DNA from: Acetobacterium sp. KB-1
Lineage (GTDB): Bacteria; Bacillota; Clostridia; Eubacteriales; Eubacteriaceae
DNA length: 64,000 bases
Direction: 5' to 3'
Assembly: GCF_003260995.1 (NCBI RefSeq)
Contig: NZ_CP030040.1
Location: 2,097,995-2,161,994, forward strand
Shown here: positions 24,724-32,779 of the stretch, piece by piece
How positions within the stretch are numbered: position 1 is the first letter of the stretch
Layout of the letters: the number at the start of each line of letters is the position of its first letter
Program-made: the position numbers and the translations under genes
Notes under the pieces: model-generated
The model's input: the letters and a program-made list of their open reading frames with translations, nothing else
The model's database searches: none
What the model was told of the DNA's origin: nothing

Positions 24724-26016
24724 CTGTGATACAGTCATTTCAGTAGAGGTGATAATGCAGAAATAACCGCATTGCTCCAACTTTTTCCGAACGACATCCT
24801 TTTTTTCTGTATACGAGACAAGCGCATGCTTGTTGTTATAGCGAAGGTCAAAATATTCGTGATATACGTTCCCAAGTGTGATATCTTTTCCAATATGTTT
24901 TTCCAAATACAATCCAAGTCTTTCAATCAGTTGCTCCAGCTGTTCTCTCTCAGCAGCCTGTTTGGAAGGGTTGAAGTATAAATGGAAATATCTAAGAGTA
25001 TTATCGTCCTCATACAACTTAGCTAAAACTGTTTTTCCATAAACTCTGTATGAACGGATAGCACACTCACGATCAGTTTCAAATGTATTTCGGTTCGCTG
25101 TTATCAGCTCAGATACGAGATTTTTACGGCCTTTAACCATGATGATGAAGGAGTAACCATTATCTTCCATGTATTTTATATTGGCTTTGCTGAAATATCC
25201 TCTGTCCAGAATAAAACCGACCGATTTATAATTGTACTCTTTCACCTTGTCTACCATATACTCAAACTGGGAAACATCGGTTATTGAACCTGGATATTCC
25301 TCATAAAATAGCGGAACTCGGTTGGTCTTATCAAATGCTAATGCAAGATTAAACACTGGAAGTCCTTTTTCATCCTTCGCTTTGCCGTATTCTATAAGAT
25401 CAATATCACCGGCTTGGCAGTTCTTGTTTGTTGAATCATACGAAATGTAAATGCATTGTTTATGATCACGTTTTTTGTTCCAGTCATTTAGGAAGCCAAT
25501 AATCTGTTCCCGAGTAACTGATTTAAGGAACCGGCTTACTTTTGAATCGCTGTATATCCTCATTCCCTCCGAAAACAGTGGGTGGTTAAATGCAAAATCA
25601 GGATAGTACTGGCCTGCATTTTCTTCATCAACAATCAGATATGCCATTAGATCGAGTAGTAATCCACAGTCTTTTGGAAACCATGTATTCAGAAGATTCT
25701 CTAACTTATATTCTTGGAGAACCTTTTGGATTACCGCATATGAACCAATCTTCAAAGCGCAGCTTCGATAAGAATCCGGCAGTTCTTCTGGAAGGGTAAC
25801 CTCCGGAAAGTAATCTTGAAATTTCTCGTTCGGATACATGACATCATGATTATCTGAATGAATCTTTCCGATGATGGTACGTTGGGGTATGGCATATTTC
25901 TTTTCGACATTGTATTGTTGGCCGTATTGAAAAAGGACATAAGTTGAATCGCCCTTTTTCTTGGTGATTATCTTGCCCCTAACCAAAGGGATTTTGACTG
26001 TGTAATCGTAGTACAT
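24703..26016 (-). CDS. IS1634-family DDE transposase, C-terminus lost at adapter
   Basis: About 430 genuine residues, then LSLIHI, the well-known translation of the Tn5/Nextera adapter. The transposase has an RNase H-like core with Asp in CIYISYDSTNKNC, Asp in VGFILDRGYFSKANI and a YSFIIMVKGRKN segment, all typical of IS1634/IS4 transposases. The final ~100-150 residues, including the catalytic Glu region, are absent. The ATG follows AAAGGAGG, which lies at the edge of a palindrome. Confidence 0.85.
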   Translation of the reverse strand: MYYDYTVKIPLVRGKIITKKKGDSTYVLFQYGQQYNVEKKYAIPQRTIIGKIHSDNHDVMYPNEKFQDYFPEVTLPEELPDSYRSCALKIGSYAVIQKVLQEYKLENLLNTWFPKDCGLLLDLMAYLIVDEENAGQYYPDFAFNHPLFSEGMRIYSDSKVSRFLKSVTREQIIGFLNDWNKKRDHKQCIYISYDSTNKNCQAGDIDLIEYGKAKDEKGLPVFNLALAFDKTNRVPLFYEEYPGSITDVSQFEYMVDKVKEYNYKSVGFILDRGYFSKANIKYMEDNGYSFIIMVKGRKNLVSELITANRNTFETDRECAIRSYRVYGKTVLAKLYEDDNTLRYFHLYFNPSKQAAEREQLEQLIERLGLYLEKHIGKDITLGNVYHEYFDLRYNNKHALVSYTEKKDVVRKKLEQCGYFCIITSTEMTVSQLSLIHI

Positions 26017-26027
26017 GAGCAGCCTCC

Positions 26028-26050
26028 TTTAGTGTAACTGTTACACTAAA
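26028..26050 (-). promoter_or_regulatory. Palindrome overlapping the transposase ribosome site
   Basis: TTTAGTGTAAC-T-GTTACACTAAA is an 11-bp perfect inverted repeat whose half equals the GTTACACTAA core of both IS ends. Its last bases run into AAAGGAGG of the transposase. In RNA it would fold next to the start and could block read-through translation. As DNA it could be an extra transposase-binding site. Confidence 0.6.
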
Positions 26051-26160
26051 ATTATACTACTTTTTTCTACGTTTTGCAAGTGAATTTCCTTGATTTTACT
26101 GGGGTTTTGAGACTTTCTCACACAGTTTTTTATGACTTAGTGTAACCTAGATGCAAAGTT

Positions 26161-26224
26161 CACATATATATTTGTTCGTCATTATAGATTTTTCAATATC
26201 CAAAAAAAAATTAATTTCATCCAT
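26161..26224 (-). pseudogene. Likely 5' end of the IS-interrupted nuclease-like gene
   Basis: ATG at 26224 has GGAG seven bases upstream and opens MDEINFFLDIEKSIMTNKYIC before the IS right end. Direction and position suit the missing N-terminus of the frame at 23047-24597. The two do not join in phase if the IS is cut out exactly, but the assembly here is unreliable. Confidence 0.45.
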
Positions 26225-26300
26225 TATATATCTCCAATTTAAATGCTCCCACTATTTTGTTTATATGTTCCAAATTCGTAGTTAGTCAACACAACTATTT

Positions 26301-26879
26301 CTACATTTTCAATCGTCTAAATGCCTTATGTATCGCGATTTCCAAATCTTGTTTTAAAGGATTTGTTATCTCATCTATATCAGGGAAACACACGACGTTT
26401 GAAAAATATATGCTGTACTTATTTTTTACATTTATGTAATTCAGTATCTCTGAAGCAGAAATAATCCCTTCTTCTCCCAGAGAAAAAATTATAGAATCAT
26501 GTTCAAATGGAGCTTTTCTCATATCATGATATGCCACATTATTTTCGACTGTTTGATCTCCAGGAAAACGTTTTGGACACACTTTTTTAAAAATTTCATT
26601 GTCTATTATATTCTTATATTTATCGCATTCATTATAGGTTTCTTCTAATAATATTCTTGCAATCTCCTCTTGATTTTTCTTTCTTCTATTATCTCTTTTG
26701 TCAATAATTTCATAAGTCAAAATATATAAGATCACAAATATCAAAATGTTCCATAAATCCAAGTTAATATTATTGAACGGTATATTTATTATATCTGAAA
26801 TGTTTATCACATCTAAAATAAATACAAGTAACAATACTATAATTACAATATTTCTATTTCTGCGTAAATTACGTTTCAT
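26301..26879 (-). CDS. Small membrane protein of the accessory operon
   Basis: This 192-residue protein has AAAGGAG before the ATG. It has a basic N-terminus and two membrane helices at about residues 9-30 and 42-60. A long, charged helical stretch follows (DKRDNRRKKNQEEIARILLEETYNECDKY), then a soluble C-terminal domain. I do not recognise it. It starts ~35 bases after the radical SAM gene, same strand. A two-helix anchored protein beside a membrane NTPase suggests a membrane complex, which is inference. Confidence 0.7.
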   Translation of the reverse strand: MKRNLRRNRNIVIIVLLLVFILDVINISDIINIPFNNINLDLWNILIFVILYILTYEIIDKRDNRRKKNQEEIARILLEETYNECDKYKNIIDNEIFKKVCPKRFPGDQTVENNVAYHDMRKAPFEHDSIIFSLGEEGIISASEILNYINVKNKYSIYFSNVVCFPDIDEITNPLKQDLEIAIHKAFRRLKM

Positions 26880-26914
26880 AAATCTCCTTTTCTACAGAAT
26901 AAATAAATTTCTTA

Positions 26915-27976
26915 TCAACATAAATCAATTCCTAAGCCCAAATGGCATCCACTATTGCATATATTTCCCTTATCACAACTAGCACATTTTTCTTTGTTGT
27001 TACTTCGAAACTTTTCAAACATTTCGCTATCCCATGCTTCTTGTATGGATGCTGGCTTTAATTCAACTTTATATTGTCCTGTTTGATTATCAAATGAACA
27101 AGGATATGCCGCAAGTTCACTATCTATATACATAGAAAATCTTGCCGCTTCACATGCATCAATTGATTGAAAACTAATTTTCTCTTCATAATTACATAAT
27201 GCAGGAGTGAAGCAAGTGTCAAATCCAATTTTAAATGGATATTTATTATTTAGCACAAGATTCATAAATTTTTTAAACCGGTCATCAACTTTCACTGTCT
27301 TCTCTTCAACGCCTAACCCTACTGGTTTATATAGAATAAATATAATTGCACTTATCCCTTTTGACCAAATATTATTTTCCAATCTATAAATTGCCTCTTC
27401 AATGGTTTTATCCGATATAATAAAATGAATATTCGTAATACATCCAGCCTTTATAAGTCTTTCTATGGCTTCACATGTTATATAATTACTTTCTTTATCT
27501 CTTTCTAATCTTGAATAATAAGAGACAGCAACTGCCCCACAATATTTTTTAATTAAGTTTATTTCTTCATCTGATAGCAGGTATCCGCTTGTCGTCAAAT
27601 TGGGAATTATTTCATTATACCTCGTAACTTCTAAAATATCAGCAAAATCTTTATGTTTATTTGGATCTCCAGCTCCACCTAATGCAACCTGAAACACCTT
27701 ATCTTTACATTGACTAACAATCCACTCATAGCCATCTAATGACATGTCTGGTTTACACGAAGATATTGCATTTTGATAACAATCAATTCCGGCATTTTTA
27801 CATATACCTGTTTTTCCCGATATACAGCTTCCCATTATTCCAATATCAATCAATTCCGGAAATGACCTACATTTTGCATCTATATCTGTTCCTTCTATAT
27901 TACTTCTTATTAAAGTTCCATTTTTTTCATTAAACAACTCATAAAAATGATATTTTTTATCCACATAAATTTTCAT
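26915..27976 (-). CDS. Radical SAM protein with SPASM-like C-terminus
   Basis: This 353-residue protein has N-terminal cysteines Cys51, Cys59, Cys66 and Cys74 (GSCISGKTGIC...DCYQNAISSC) in place of the textbook CxxxCxxC. FQVALGGAGDPNKHKDF follows at ~95-111, a GGxGDP variant of the SAM-contact GGE motif. The C-terminus is SPASM-like: DACEAARFSMYID, YPCSFD, and Cys331, Cys334, Cys340 and Cys344 (CASCDKGNICNSGC). The barrel between reads NLTTSGYLLSDEEI and GAVAVSYYSRLE. SPASM radical SAM enzymes commonly modify peptides or proteins. The best partner candidate is the 132-residue protein encoded six bases upstream, whose stop lies right before this start, so the two are coupled. Confidence 0.82.
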   Translation of the reverse strand: MKIYVDKKYHFYELFNEKNGTLIRSNIEGTDIDAKCRSFPELIDIGIMGSCISGKTGICKNAGIDCYQNAISSCKPDMSLDGYEWIVSQCKDKVFQVALGGAGDPNKHKDFADILEVTRYNEIIPNLTTSGYLLSDEEINLIKKYCGAVAVSYYSRLERDKESNYITCEAIERLIKAGCITNIHFIISDKTIEEAIYRLENNIWSKGISAIIFILYKPVGLGVEEKTVKVDDRFKKFMNLVLNNKYPFKIGFDTCFTPALCNYEEKISFQSIDACEAARFSMYIDSELAAYPCSFDNQTGQYKVELKPASIQEAWDSEMFEKFRSNNKEKCASCDKGNICNSGCHLGLGIDLC

Positions 27977-27982
27977 AAATAT

Positions 27983-28381
27983 TTACCACACGCAGCTTCT
28001 TCCATTAATATATATACCATTCTCCTCTAGTTCAAAAGTATCAGTTGTGAAAAAACTAGTTAAGGTATCTTCATCACTACTTGTATATCCCATGTAGGTG
28101 TAAAATCCTTTTCCCTTATATTTTTTATACTTTTCAGCAGCTTCTTCACCAAATACTTCTTTCACATTTTCATAATTCATTTCATCAAAATCAAAATATC
28201 TTAACCCTCTAAATGTTCCATTAATAATATTCTCACATAAATCCCACGCATGTTGTTCTATAATAGATCCCTTTTTAAAACCTAGTTTTTTAAACAAATA
28301 TTCCGGTGTTAATTCTTTTTTTGATAATATAAGAAAATTTGTAGATGAGCTATTCGTGACATATCCTATTCTAATCTTCAT
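27983..28381 (-). CDS. Small protein with GYVTNSSSTNF N-terminal motif
   Basis: This 132-residue protein has GGAGG eight bases before the ATG and overlaps the upstream gene by 11 bases. Residues 6-16 read GYVTNSSSTNF. From memory, a GF/YV(S/T)NSSSSSF-type start recurs in otherwise diverse small bacterial and phage proteins of unknown function. The rest is a compact acidic/aromatic domain ending in NGRSCVW. The Ser/Thr/Asn run at the N-terminus and direct coupling to a radical SAM/SPASM gene make it a candidate substrate or carrier. That is inference. Confidence 0.7.
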   Translation of the reverse strand: MKIRIGYVTNSSSTNFLILSKKELTPEYLFKKLGFKKGSIIEQHAWDLCENIINGTFRGLRYFDFDEMNYENVKEVFGEEAAEKYKKYKGKGFYTYMGYTSSDEDTLTSFFTTDTFELEENGIYINGRSCVW

Positions 28382-28760
28382 TGCGAATTCCTCCCACGTA
28401 TTTCTTAAATGTATCAACCAATTTATCATCATAGTTAAATGAGTAAGCAATTTGATCTCTTTTGATTTCCATATTTGTACATTGCAAATTTTTATTAATA
28501 ATTTCTTCTACCAAATCCTGACTCAGATTAAACCTACATATCAAAAAATCTTTACAAGAAGGAAATTCTTTACGATAATACTTTCTATAAAGTTTACTGA
28601 CTCTATATGCATTTCCAAAATATTGATTATATATACGTCCAATTGTTTTACCAGCATATGTATTGTTTTTTACACCATAATATTTCTGCATTTTTCTTTT
28701 TGCTCCAATACTAATTTTATCAAAGAAACAGAACCCATTCGTTTTAATAATAATCATCAT
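28371..28760 (-). CDS. Small basic protein of the accessory operon
   Basis: This 129-residue protein starts at the first ATG after GGAGAGGGGA; a second ATG follows at once. It overlaps the NTPase gene 3' end by 17 bases. It is rich in Lys, Tyr and Arg, with a KTIGRIYNQYF...RKYYRKEF stretch that could bind nucleic acid or lipid head groups. No domain is recognised. The chain of overlaps (NTPase, this gene, the GYVTNSSSTNF gene, radical SAM) argues for one transcript. Confidence 0.65.
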   Translation of the reverse strand: MMIIIKTNGFCFFDKISIGAKRKMQKYYGVKNNTYAGKTIGRIYNQYFGNAYRVSKLYRKYYRKEFPSCKDFLICRFNLSQDLVEEIINKNLQCTNMEIKRDQIAYSFNYDDKLVDTFKKYVGGIRNED

Positions 28761-30975
28761 TCCCCTCTCCGTCAAAATAATATTGTTGTCTTATTTCTTC
28801 TTTAACAGCATCAATATCGCAATCTCTTTTTATTTGCTCTTTTAACTTTTTCCTTCCTTCCCATTTAAAAAGCATCATAAATATGACTTCAAAGTGTCTA
28901 AATCTTGCCAACGCTTCTTTAGAAACGTCATGTAATTCTTCATCGATTTTGAAAAAATCTGTATGGCTAATACAGTCTCTTCCAAATGCACCTACACAAT
29001 TATCTATAACTTTGATAAATACCTTTTTATCGTGAATATCTCTAAGAAAATGAAACAATATCTCCAATGAATATGGACCATGTTCTTTTTCCTGAAGAAC
29101 TAAAAAACTAAAAAGAGATGATAATAAGTTCCCTGGATTCTCGTATACAATATATTTCAAATATTCTTCTTCACATACCAATTGTTTTTGACTATTTTGA
29201 AATATCAGCCTTAATCCCCATCCTTTTAACCGTTCATTAGACATATAATTTCTTCCATTAGCTTTAACATCAGCTGGTTTAATAAACTTTTCAATTATTT
29301 CACTACACAACTGTTCATCGTTCCTACTGTTATAATCTCTGTATATATAATTTACTACTCCTTCAAAACAAACAGCCTCCTCTTGGAACAGCCCGTCAAG
29401 ATATTGTATAATCTGTTCTTTTTCTGGTAGATCGTCCTGACTTTTACACATTCTCATCAAATTGTATCTTGCTATACAGTAATCCCTCAATTCATCAAAC
29501 ACGAAATATATTACGCCTTCTTCATTTTTTAATATTGAATCTTCATGATGTATCAGTGTTTTCGATAACAAAATAGTTCCATCAACTTTTTCATATATAT
29601 GTTCATCTTTTTCACTAATCAACTTATCGGATACAAAACCATAATCATTTCGTTCAGTCATAATCTTAACAATTTTATCTAAAAAGGCTCTGATATCAAC
29701 TTGTTTCTGTTCCCCAATTTGATTAATATATTTATCATAAAGCATATAATAATCCATATCGTTAACTATTTGCTTTGTACCCACGTGCGTTTCAAAAAAC
29801 ATACGCATAAGTAATAACTGTTGACTTAATTTGTTTCTTACAAACAACGATAATACACCATTAAATATAAATTCCTTTGAATATATGTCAAACATTCTAT
29901 TTACAGCATTCCTAGAATACATCTGCTCTTGTATGTTATCGTATAACGCTATATGTCTCATATTTTCAAGCAAAATTTTCTTGTATCTTGCCTCAAAATA
30001 TTCACTTCGACAGGTAATAAGTACACGAATATATTTTTTATCTAATAATTTATCCAAAAACACCGGTAACTTTTCTAAAAATTCTTTATTGTTATTTTCA
30101 TTTACTGCATCAATAATGACATATGTTGGTCTAAATCTTAATCTACTTAATATTTCAACTGCAATCATACATTTTTCATGTTTCTCAACTAATTTTAAAA
30201 AGTTCAATTGTTCTTCAAAATATCTTTCAATGTCATTCTCCATCTCTTTTGCATTCATAAATACACAAGGATATTTTAGACTAAAGAGTAGCTCCGAAAA
30301 GCTACAAAGAAGATTAGTTTTACCATTTCCAGCGCTTCCAGATAAAATCACATAATTATTTTTTATATATTCAGCTTTTTTACTTAGTGGCAACAGAATT
30401 TCATCATATTTATTAGAGTAAATTCGAAATATAACCATAGAATCTTGATACTTTGATGGATATTCAACCTGGTCATTATGTACGTCATTCAAAAACCGTC
30501 TAGTTTTCTCTATTGTCTCAATTACCTTATCAATTTTGCTATACATACCTAATGAAAATAAAACATCTCCATTATCACGAAAAACTTCTTTTAGTAAATC
30601 ACCATATTCATCATCAAATACACTATTAAAATCTTGTATGATTCTTTTTTTCCATTTCCCCCTATACAAGAAATATCGTAAGTTCTCTTTTGAATCGTTT
30701 AATTCAATAAATAATCCTCGTATATATTTTTTCTCTTTTACTAATTGATCTATTTTTTCTTTACTTTTTCCATTTACACGTTTTCTATAGCGAGCAATTG
30801 TTATCACGACAGCTATGCATAATATTATTATTCCTAAAATAGCTAGCCATGTAAACATATTGCTAAAAAAGCTTGCAATAATACCAAACCATCCATCATC
30901 AATTTTTTCTATAATATTTTTTTCAGACTCTTGTATTGGGGTCGTACTTAATGCTATTTCCCACATATAATCCAC
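28744..30975 (-). CDS. Membrane-anchored NACHT/STAND-like P-loop NTPase
   Basis: This 743-residue protein has a membrane helix at ~42-62 behind a short extracytoplasmic N-terminus. Walker A GSAGNGKT is at 213-220, a Walker B-like PTYVIIDAVNEN has Asp289 and Glu293, and VLITCRSEYF is a sensor-1/arginine-type motif. This order and the hhhhDxxNE form resemble NACHT/STAND NTPases used in bacterial defence and signalling. The C-terminal ~400 residues are helical and may be a sensor or scaffold. A GTG at 30975 or an ATG three codons later could start it. It is the first gene of the five-to-six gene minus-strand operon and its membrane tether suggests an effector at the membrane. Confidence 0.8.
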   Translation of the reverse strand: MDYMWEIALSTTPIQESEKNIIEKIDDGWFGIIASFFSNMFTWLAILGIIILCIAVVITIARYRKRVNGKSKEKIDQLVKEKKYIRGLFIELNDSKENLRYFLYRGKWKKRIIQDFNSVFDDEYGDLLKEVFRDNGDVLFSLGMYSKIDKVIETIEKTRRFLNDVHNDQVEYPSKYQDSMVIFRIYSNKYDEILLPLSKKAEYIKNNYVILSGSAGNGKTNLLCSFSELLFSLKYPCVFMNAKEMENDIERYFEEQLNFLKLVEKHEKCMIAVEILSRLRFRPTYVIIDAVNENNNKEFLEKLPVFLDKLLDKKYIRVLITCRSEYFEARYKKILLENMRHIALYDNIQEQMYSRNAVNRMFDIYSKEFIFNGVLSLFVRNKLSQQLLLMRMFFETHVGTKQIVNDMDYYMLYDKYINQIGEQKQVDIRAFLDKIVKIMTERNDYGFVSDKLISEKDEHIYEKVDGTILLSKTLIHHEDSILKNEEGVIYFVFDELRDYCIARYNLMRMCKSQDDLPEKEQIIQYLDGLFQEEAVCFEGVVNYIYRDYNSRNDEQLCSEIIEKFIKPADVKANGRNYMSNERLKGWGLRLIFQNSQKQLVCEEEYLKYIVYENPGNLLSSLFSFLVLQEKEHGPYSLEILFHFLRDIHDKKVFIKVIDNCVGAFGRDCISHTDFFKIDEELHDVSKEALARFRHFEVIFMMLFKWEGRKKLKEQIKRDCDIDAVKEEIRQQYYFDGEGNDDYY

Positions 30976-30999
30976 TCTTCTCTTATTTTTGTTTATTCC

Positions 31000-31125
31000 T
31001 TACGCCACTGCATTTACATTAATCTCTTCAATAACCTTCCTTATCCCCATCCACACATTCAAATCCGTAAAGATTTCCACAACACTTCCCTTATTTGTAA
31101 ACGGTGATTCCTGAAGTACCCATTG
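31000..31125 (-). pseudogene. C-terminal tail of a type I restriction HsdR-like subunit
   Basis: The frame reads WVLQESPFTNKGSVVEIFTDL, then NVWMGIRKVIEEINVNAVA and a stop, resembling the end of HsdR proteins. It is cut at its 5' side by a GGGGAC-type repeat. Assignment rests on this short tail, so it is tentative. Confidence 0.4.
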
Positions 31126-31151
31126 CACAAGGGGACGGTTCTTTTGTGCAA
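31123..31151. repeat. REP-like repeat with TTGCACAA/TTGTGCAA arms
   Basis: TTGCACAA, then GGGGACGGTTCTT, then TTGTGCAA form an 8-bp inverted repeat around a GGGGACGG core. Similar GGGGAC cores occur near 33715, 36735, 37674 and 60931. Confidence 0.6.
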
Positions 31152-31256
31152 ATTCCTTTGTCCTAACGATGTGGAGACGATTCGTTCGTCATATTCATCC
31201 AATACCAAGGAGCCGTTTTCTTATTTTGTCCATTTATATTTATGACAAACCGCTAT

Positions 31257-31640
31257 TTATTCCATCAAAGTAAGCTGTTCCTCGAGCAAGCCTTTAGAAA
31301 TATTCATTGCTTTGATTAAATTTTCAAGACGTCTGTGGTGCGTGGTTCCCTCTTCAAATTTCCCCTGTGCTTTTTCACATTTGCTAATAACTGAAACGAC
31401 TGGCTTAAGTGCTTTTATTAATTCTTCTTTTGTGTACTGTTCAATTATTTTTTGTTCCTTTTTAGCTAGTTTATTTTCTATCAATAGCTTTGAGATATCC
31501 ATTGCTTTGATTCTATTTCTAAGCAGTGAACACTGGGAGGTTCCTTGCGCAAATTTCCCTTGCATTTTTTCACATTTGCTAATCGTTGAAGCTACTTCCC
31601 AAAGCGCAGCAGTTAATTCTTCATTGGTGTAATTTTCCAT
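31257..31640 (-). CDS. Internally duplicated small protein, third gene of AbiE operon
   Basis: This 127-residue protein has GAAGGAG before the ATG and starts 15 bases after the toxin stop. It is made of two copies of one ~55-residue unit with a 65-residue period: residues 4-58 and 69-123. Each reads YT.EEL..AL, then V.S.ISKCEK.QGKF..GT, then IKAM.ISK.L.E. The SKCEK.QGKF core is nearly identical in both. It should be helical and cytoplasmic. I do not know its function; relatives are sometimes annotated only as hypothetical. Confidence 0.75.
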   Translation of the reverse strand: MENYTNEELTAALWEVASTISKCEKMQGKFAQGTSQCSLLRNRIKAMDISKLLIENKLAKKEQKIIEQYTKEELIKALKPVVSVISKCEKAQGKFEEGTTHHRRLENLIKAMNISKGLLEEQLTLME

Positions 31641-31654
31641 AACAACGCTCCTTC

Positions 31655-32770
31655 TCAATTTTCATTTGACCTAGAAATAGGTCGTTTGGAAAATTCTTCT
31701 TGGTCGAGTATTTCAATGCTTTTATACCAATAAAAATACGCTTCAGGATCAAATTTCATTATTGTTTTAAATTTTTTATATTCCGGATTTTTAATCACCA
31801 ACATCCTTAAATCAATTGTCTTATCAAAGCGTTGAATATCAGATATCCCATACTTAATCAGCAATGATAGATAAGCCGCTTTTGAAGCGCTGTTCACCGC
31901 TCTATCGGCAATATAATTTATTGAGAAAATATAATTCTTTATCCTTTTAATGCCAGTCTGTAATAACTCAAATGTTTCTTTCTCGATCCGCCCGCGTTCT
32001 CCAATGATTTTCGAGGTCAGAAAAATATCGTCAAGCACATCAATATATGTGTAATCATCCATTCCTCTGTACATCAACTCCTGCTGGACCATCATTTTAA
32101 ATGTATCACCAACTACTTTTATGTTTTCCATTCTATCAAATAAGTTGGCCACATCAAACAGCTGTTTAATAATTTCTAGTTCTTTGTTTTTTCCGTAAGG
32201 AATGCCCGTTGTGTTGGGAGCATAGGCTGTTAATTTATCACCCAGAATACAATCAATATTGGGGATCTTGACTAATCTGCATGGTTCTTCATAATCAATG
32301 AATTTACAATTAATGTCTTTCTCAATAATTTCAGCATAATGGCTCTTTTCAAATAATACATCCAATAGAACATAACTTTCTGATTCATCCAGTGCCGATT
32401 TGTAAAAAATCTTATAATGGGCTTTGGGTACATCATTACTCCCGTTTCTTTTATTTTCTTCAAATCGATTAAATACATGACTCGCCTCGACGACCCTACT
32501 CAAAATCGCGTCCAAATCGACATCCTTCTTATTTTTCTCGATGATGATATCAATGTCAATAGAAAAACGATGCATTTCATCCAGAAGCAGCAATAAGGCG
32601 GTTCCGCCTTTAAAGATAAACACTAGCTCAGTTTGCGATAAATTTTCGAGAAGGTACAGTGCTTTTGTCACTTTTTCAATTAATGCAGGATCTGCTTTCT
32701 TGCTCCCACGTTTGTAATCATTGCTGATTTTCTGAATCCATTCTTCAGAAAATGTATTGTTATGGATCAT
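31655..32770 (-). CDS. AbiEii-type nucleotidyltransferase toxin
   Basis: This 371-residue protein belongs to the AbiEii/AbiGii toxin family. The nucleotidyltransferase motifs are KGGT at 54-57 and SIDIDI with Asp72 and Asp74. A later LVKIPNIDCILGDKLTAY matches the family's KLxA/Y segment. AbiEii toxins of type IV toxin-antitoxin and phage-abortive systems modify RNA using nucleotides. The ATG follows GAGG, nine bases after the antitoxin stop. All key residues seem intact. Confidence 0.88.
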   Translation of the reverse strand: MIHNNTFSEEWIQKISNDYKRGSKKADPALIEKVTKALYLLENLSQTELVFIFKGGTALLLLLDEMHRFSIDIDIIIEKNKKDVDLDAILSRVVEASHVFNRFEENKRNGSNDVPKAHYKIFYKSALDESESYVLLDVLFEKSHYAEIIEKDINCKFIDYEEPCRLVKIPNIDCILGDKLTAYAPNTTGIPYGKNKELEIIKQLFDVANLFDRMENIKVVGDTFKMMVQQELMYRGMDDYTYIDVLDDIFLTSKIIGERGRIEKETFELLQTGIKRIKNYIFSINYIADRAVNSASKAAYLSLLIKYGISDIQRFDKTIDLRMLVIKNPEYKKFKTIMKFDPEAYFYWYKSIEILDQEEFSKRPISRSNEN

Positions 32771-32779
32771 TTAGTTACC

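Larger units (their letters stand above)
24598..26160 (-). mobile_element. IS1634-like (IS4-type) insertion sequence, internally mis-assembled
   Basis: The ends are inverted repeats AACTTTGCATAAAAGTTACACTAA (24598-24621) and, inverted at 26137-26160, AACTTTGCATCTAGGTTACACTAA, with 19 or 20 of 24 bases matching. It carries one minus-strand transposase. A mate-pair adapter junction sits at 24686-24723, so the part between the transposase C-terminus and the left end is missing. No clear target duplication was found, which fits the two halves coming from different IS copies. Confidence 0.75.

Noticed and set aside
28452-30748. Several plus-strand frames of 70-174 codons in the AT-rich island
   Set aside because: They are antisense to the NTPase and small-protein genes and arise from AT-rich composition.
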